Origin: Neoceratodus forsteri
Lineage: Eukaryota > Chordata > Ceratodontiformes > Ceratodontidae
Assembly: GCA_016271365.2 (NCBI GenBank)
Contig: CM057454.1
Location: forward strand, 696,089,501-696,153,500
Length of the DNA stretch: 64,000 nucleotides
Direction: 5' to 3'
Of this stretch, positions 60,437-64,000 are shown one piece after another. Each line of letters begins with the position of its first letter. The stretch's first letter is position 1. Under the pieces are notes generated by a model. The model was not told where the DNA came from. It did not search any database and saw only the letters and a list, made by a program, of their open reading frames with translations. Position numbers and translations under genes: made by a program.

Positions 60437-60890
60437 GTACTAAATTTCTTAGATATAACATTCATGGCAATACCAGGTGAGTATAAGACTATGCAGAAAT
60501 TTCAGCAGAAATGGATTACACTCAAGCTCTGTTAACTGATAGGCTAGTGCACTGCAGGTTCCCCCTTTGCCTACTAATAGCAGTAATTTCTTGCCTTCTA
60601 GACCTTATGGCTTTCATTAATGTGCATGGTGTAACATTTGTCGTTTTGACTTTATAGGTAACATTTTTCAACATCCTTCTACAAATACGAATTTGTCTAA
60701 CATCAAAGAATGTGTAACGTGATGCTCAGTATGTTATGTATGTCCTCTGGTGCACTTGTAAATTATTATACGTTGGATGTGCAGTGAGATCTTTGAAGCT
60801 CAGTATTCAGGAGTATGTTAGGTCAATACAGAATGGAAAATCAGATACATCGGTGGGACATCATTTTTAATTTTTTTACTAAGAGATGGA
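60437..60890 (+). mobile_element. Penelope-like element, direct arm with GIY-YIG remnant
   Basis: The plus strand at about 60,717-60,870 encodes AQYVMYVLWCTCKLLYVGCA, VRSLKLSIQEYVRSIQNGKS and VGHHF, matching the GIY-YIG endonuclease of Penelope-like elements (Y-V-Y, C-CG-YVG, a conserved R, an E, and the final HF). It mirrors the arm at 59.68-59.96 kb. The two arms meet at a palindromic centre near 60,436 (AGAAAT and ATTTCT flanking CATGTACTA). Confidence 0.7.
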
Positions 60891-61429
60891 ATAACAAAAA
60901 GGAACCCGAAGACTTCTGCCTAAAAAAAAAGTGTAAAGGGACCGGCACCTACTAGAAAGCTATGTGTATAACTCATAGCTCCACTATAGCATGCACTGCA
61001 GACTCAAGAGTGTTCTCTTGGGACAAAACAGATTTTATTTCTTCAAGGTGTCTGTAGAATTCACAGCTGAGCACTCACTCATAAGCATACAATGTGGGGT
61101 TAGAGACTGTAAGCTAACCATCAGACTGTTTGAACTTTATGGACTTACTTTTAATTCATGGAGAATGTTCTGTGCTTATGTGTGAGTGAAGAAATAAATG
61201 TTTTGTTGGCACATGGGACACACTCTACCAACAGTGCTGGTTACATTGGAGCTATCTGAGTTACATACAACCTTCTGGCAGCTGCTGGCCTCTTTGTGCT
61301 TTTATAGTGTTTTTTTGACTAGGGCACCTAGCACAGGATTTAGAAAAAAAAAGGAGTACCAAATAGGACTACTAGATTACATTCATATCAACTACTGGGA
61401 GAAACATATAGAACACAGAGAAGGGGGAA
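60891..61429. other. Unassigned DNA
   Basis: May include further diverged Penelope-like 3' sequence. No motif is clear enough to call. Confidence 0.35.
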
Positions 61430-61690
61430 ATGGTATAATCAAAGGGTGGTCAGGGTATGGAATCAACTGCCATGTGATGTGGTAGAAGCTCCTACAATTA
61501 ATACCTTTAAAACTCATTGTACCCAATAGCTTCAAATGAAGTCCGAACCATCCATTGATTCTCCAGATACAAAATGGCTGCCCAGGGTATAATGAGTTAA
61601 ATGTAAGTTAGAAGAATACATGCAGGAAAAAAGATGGGAGTATCTCCACTGATGGGGCAAGTCCATGTACGGCCTATGGCTGATAGGACT
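61430..61690 (+). mobile_element. CR1-type LINE, 3' fragment
   Basis: The coding end reads RVVRVWNQLPCDVVEAPTIN, the typical C-terminus of CR1 ORF2, followed by a stop and a 3' UTR containing GATGGGGCAAGTCCATGTA. Its UTR differs from both other CR1 families in the window. Confidence 0.7.
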
Positions 61691-62261
61691 TGAACAACGA
61701 ACTATGAAACTATCTTGATTTCTTTGTACAGTTCTGGCAGAAGTATTTTACAAAGAAAAGATGCCCTTTTCACAGCATGGGAAATATTAGGGGTGATACT
61801 GTAACCATCGGTAGTTTTCTTATTTCTTGAAACAATTGAAACACGTACAATCAGCAGACAGAGATAAATAAGAGAGCAGTACATATACAAGTCCGGGGGA
61901 AGGGGAATAAGTCATCATTGGGAAGCTAAGAGTAGCCTGCAGAATTTAAAAAACAAACAAACACAGCTTTAAACAGTTTTCCTGTGATTAAAGGCACAGC
62001 TGTACTATTCTAACTTAACCTCAAGCATTGGGAGTCAGACACAGGAATCAGAGGCAGAAATAAGAAGATAAAGAGTACAACCTAGACTTGATCTGAAGTG
62101 AGGTTATCCACTATGGGATGAACACGCTGGCTGGCTGCTTTCAAAGTCAAGTAAAGTTTCTCTGGCACTGGCTGCTGCTGCTTCATGTGCTCAGCCTTAA
62201 AGTGCTCTGTGATCCATTCTAACCAGAAGCAGCATTAATGTGTATGGTACCAGTTTGGGAG
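61691..62261. other. Unassigned DNA
   Basis: No gene or repeat is recognised. Confidence 0.35.
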
Positions 62262-63785
62262 TAGGTACATAGAAACATAGACTTTGAGGGCAGATAAGTA
62301 CTGCTTGGCCCACCTAGTCTGCCCATTTCCCTACCTACAGGATAAGCTGCAGATCCTATTTAACCAACAGCCTATTTCTTCCTACCCCCCCCCCGAAAAT
62401 TGCCTTATGTCTGTCCCATGTATTCTTGAATTCTCCCACAGTTTTAGACCCCATAACCTCCTCAGGAAGGCTGTTCCATGTGTCCACTACCGTCTCTGTG
62501 AAAACAATACTTCCTCACATTGCCCCTGAGCCGTCCCCCCCCCATCTTCAAATTGTGTCCCCTTGTTCTTGCACATCTCTTTTTCAGAAAGAAGCTGCCC
62601 TCTTGGACTTTATTGATTCCACTGAGGTACTTAACAATTTCTGTCATGTCCCCCCTCTCCCTCTCCCTCCTTTCCTCAGGGGTATACATATTAAGCTCCT
62701 TTAGTCTCTCCTCATATGGCTTTTATTGCAGACCTTGCACCATTTTAGTTGCCTTCCTCTGGACTGCCTCCATCCTGTCTACGTCCTTGTGGAGATGGGG
62801 TCTCCAGAACTGGATGCAGTACTCCAGATTGGGTCTCACCAACTGTCTGTACAGAGGGATAACAACTTCCTGTTTTCTGCTGGTGATACTTCTTCCTATA
62901 CATCCCAGTATCCCATCAGCCCTCCCTACTGCATTCTTATATAGCTTGCTTACCTTAAGGTCATCTGATATGTTTACCCCCAGGTCCCTTTCCATTTTTT
63001 TTGTTGTTACTACCTCCCTCCCATTGTGTAATCTTCCCCTGGGTTTTTGTTTCCCAGATACATTATTTTGCACTTCTTTGCATTGAATCCAAACTGCCAT
63101 ACTTCTGACCATTCCTCCAACGTTGCCAAGTCCCTGCTCATCCTTTCCACGCCTCCTTGTGTATCAACCCTGTTGCAGATCTTTGTGTCATCTGCAAAGA
63201 GGCATACTTTTCCTTCCAGTCCCTTTGCAATGTCACTTATAAAGACATTAAAAAGGACTGGTCCCAGTACTGAACCCTTCGGTACCCCACTAGTAACTGC
63301 TCTTTCTTCAGAGTGGACTCCATTTGCAATTACCTTCTGTGTCCTGTTGTCCAGACAATGTTTTACCCAGGTTACCACCATGTGACCCACTCCCAGGCTG
63401 GTCAATTTGACTTTTAATCAGTTATGTGAGACTGTGTCAAATGCCTTGCTAAAGTCTAGTTAGGCCATGTCCACAGCCCCTCCCTGGTCTACTACTTTGG
63501 TCACCCAGTCAAAGAAATCAATTAGATTCATCTGACATGACCTTCCTGCTGTGAACCCATGCTGCCTTGGGTCCTGTACCCCACTGGCCTCTAGGTACTC
63601 AACAATTCTTTACTTCAGAAGTGATTCCATCACTTTCCCTACCACAGAGGTCAAACTGACAGGTCTGTAGTTTCCTGCCTCTGTCTTGCTCCCACTTTTG
63701 TGAAGGGGAATCACATCCACCTTCCTCCAGTCCTCAGGTACCACACCATCCTCCCATGATTTGTTAAAAAGGGTAGTCAGTATGG
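62262..63785 (-). mobile_element. CR1-type LINE, 5'-truncated
   Basis: It runs on the minus strand from within the RT (about 63,785) to a 3' end made of TTCTATGT repeats at about 62,270. The 3' UTR matches the copy at 1-397, so this is the same family in opposite orientation. It is truncated before the endonuclease. Confidence 0.9.
62440..63780 (-). pseudogene. CR1 ORF2 RT and C-terminus, broken
   Basis: Motifs on the minus strand are VVPEDWRKVDVIPLHKSGSK, NYRPVSLTSVVGKVMESLLK, QHGFTAGRSCQMNLIDFFDW, LDFSKAFDTVSHN (motif A), SGVPKGSVLGPVLFNVFISD (motif B, PQGS changed to PKGS), KVCLFADDTKICNRV (motif C, intact), LGVNISDDLKVSKLYKNAVG and the C-terminal VQRKATKMVQGLQ. Stops fall after SLLK, within DMA*LDF and before LKVKLTSLG, and frames change near 63,110 and 62,720. 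Confidence 0.9.
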
Positions 63786-64000
63786 GATGCTGGGAGCCAA
63801 CTGGGGTGATGGGGGATTAAGCATAGAAGAGAATGCTGTCCTACTCTTCTGGTGATTGAGGGAGGAAGGGAGGGTTGCAAACTCCACCATGATACTGCTA
63901 GCTTGGTAACTACAGGTAGAGTTGCAGCTGGAGCTGATTAAGAGAGGGAGAACATTGCCTGGCTTTGACAGTGCTAGCAGATATTGAGTGCATGCCTCAG
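63786..64000. other. Unassigned DNA at window end
   Basis: Flanking target of the CR1 insertion. Nothing else is recognised. Confidence 0.4.

Overview
This window reads as non-mammalian vertebrate nuclear DNA from a repeat-rich genome, most plausibly an amphibian or another large-genome lineage. That is an inference from the mix of repeats: CR1, L2, Rex1-like and Penelope-like retroelements, a Tx1/L1-type LINE, a large PIF/Harbinger element, two kinds of hAT, a Tc1/mariner element and a CORE-type SINE. No complete host gene was found. One short signal-peptide-bearing open frame that ends at a splice-donor-like site (15.85-16.02 kb) is the only candidate host exon, and it is weak.

Layout. 0-0.4 kb: 3' end of a CR1. 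1.7-9.4 kb: three decayed L2 copies (+, -, +), the third carrying a 296-bp hAT MITE with terminal inverted repeats (TIRs) and an 8-bp target duplication. 10.56-12.19 kb: a 1.6-kb near-palindrome with Harbinger-like ends. 13.6-17 kb: diverged tandem repeats. 17-20.7 kb (-): a nearly full-length CR1 with an intact esterase-type ORF1 and a lightly broken EN-RT ORF2. 20.7-21.8 kb: Rex1-like 3' fragment. 21.9-23.7 kb: a 421-bp tandem duplication, then a satellite with alternating short and long units. 24-26.55 kb: a hAT transposase pseudogene of the CGGBP1-related kind. 27.9-28.7 kb: a non-autonomous hAT. 29.6-36.3 kb: pyrimidine-rich non-coding DNA bounded by ~305-bp direct repeats. 36-40.7 kb: sparse, with two SINE remnants, paired hairpins and a palindromic MITE.

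41.19-56.72 kb is a nested transposon. A Harbinger-type element with matching ends sits inside a ~0.7-0.8-kb tandem repeat. It carries a DDE transposase gene on + and two different Myb/SANT-like DNA-binding genes on -. A 6.2-kb Tx1/L1-like LINE lies within the transposase exon, flanked by a 15-bp target duplication whose removal rejoins the reading frame. A 1.65-kb Tc1/mariner lies between the two Myb-like genes. 58-61 kb holds the SINE and an inverted pair of Penelope-like fragments with RT and GIY-YIG remnants. 61.4-61.7 and 62.3-63.8 kb hold CR1 copies.

All protein-coding material confidently recognised belongs to mobile elements. Order of events from nesting: tandem repeat, then Harbinger, then L1 and Tc1; L2, then the hAT MITE and a tiny retro-insertion; hAT gene, then a Rex1-like stub. 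Family names rest on motifs read by eye; no database search was run.
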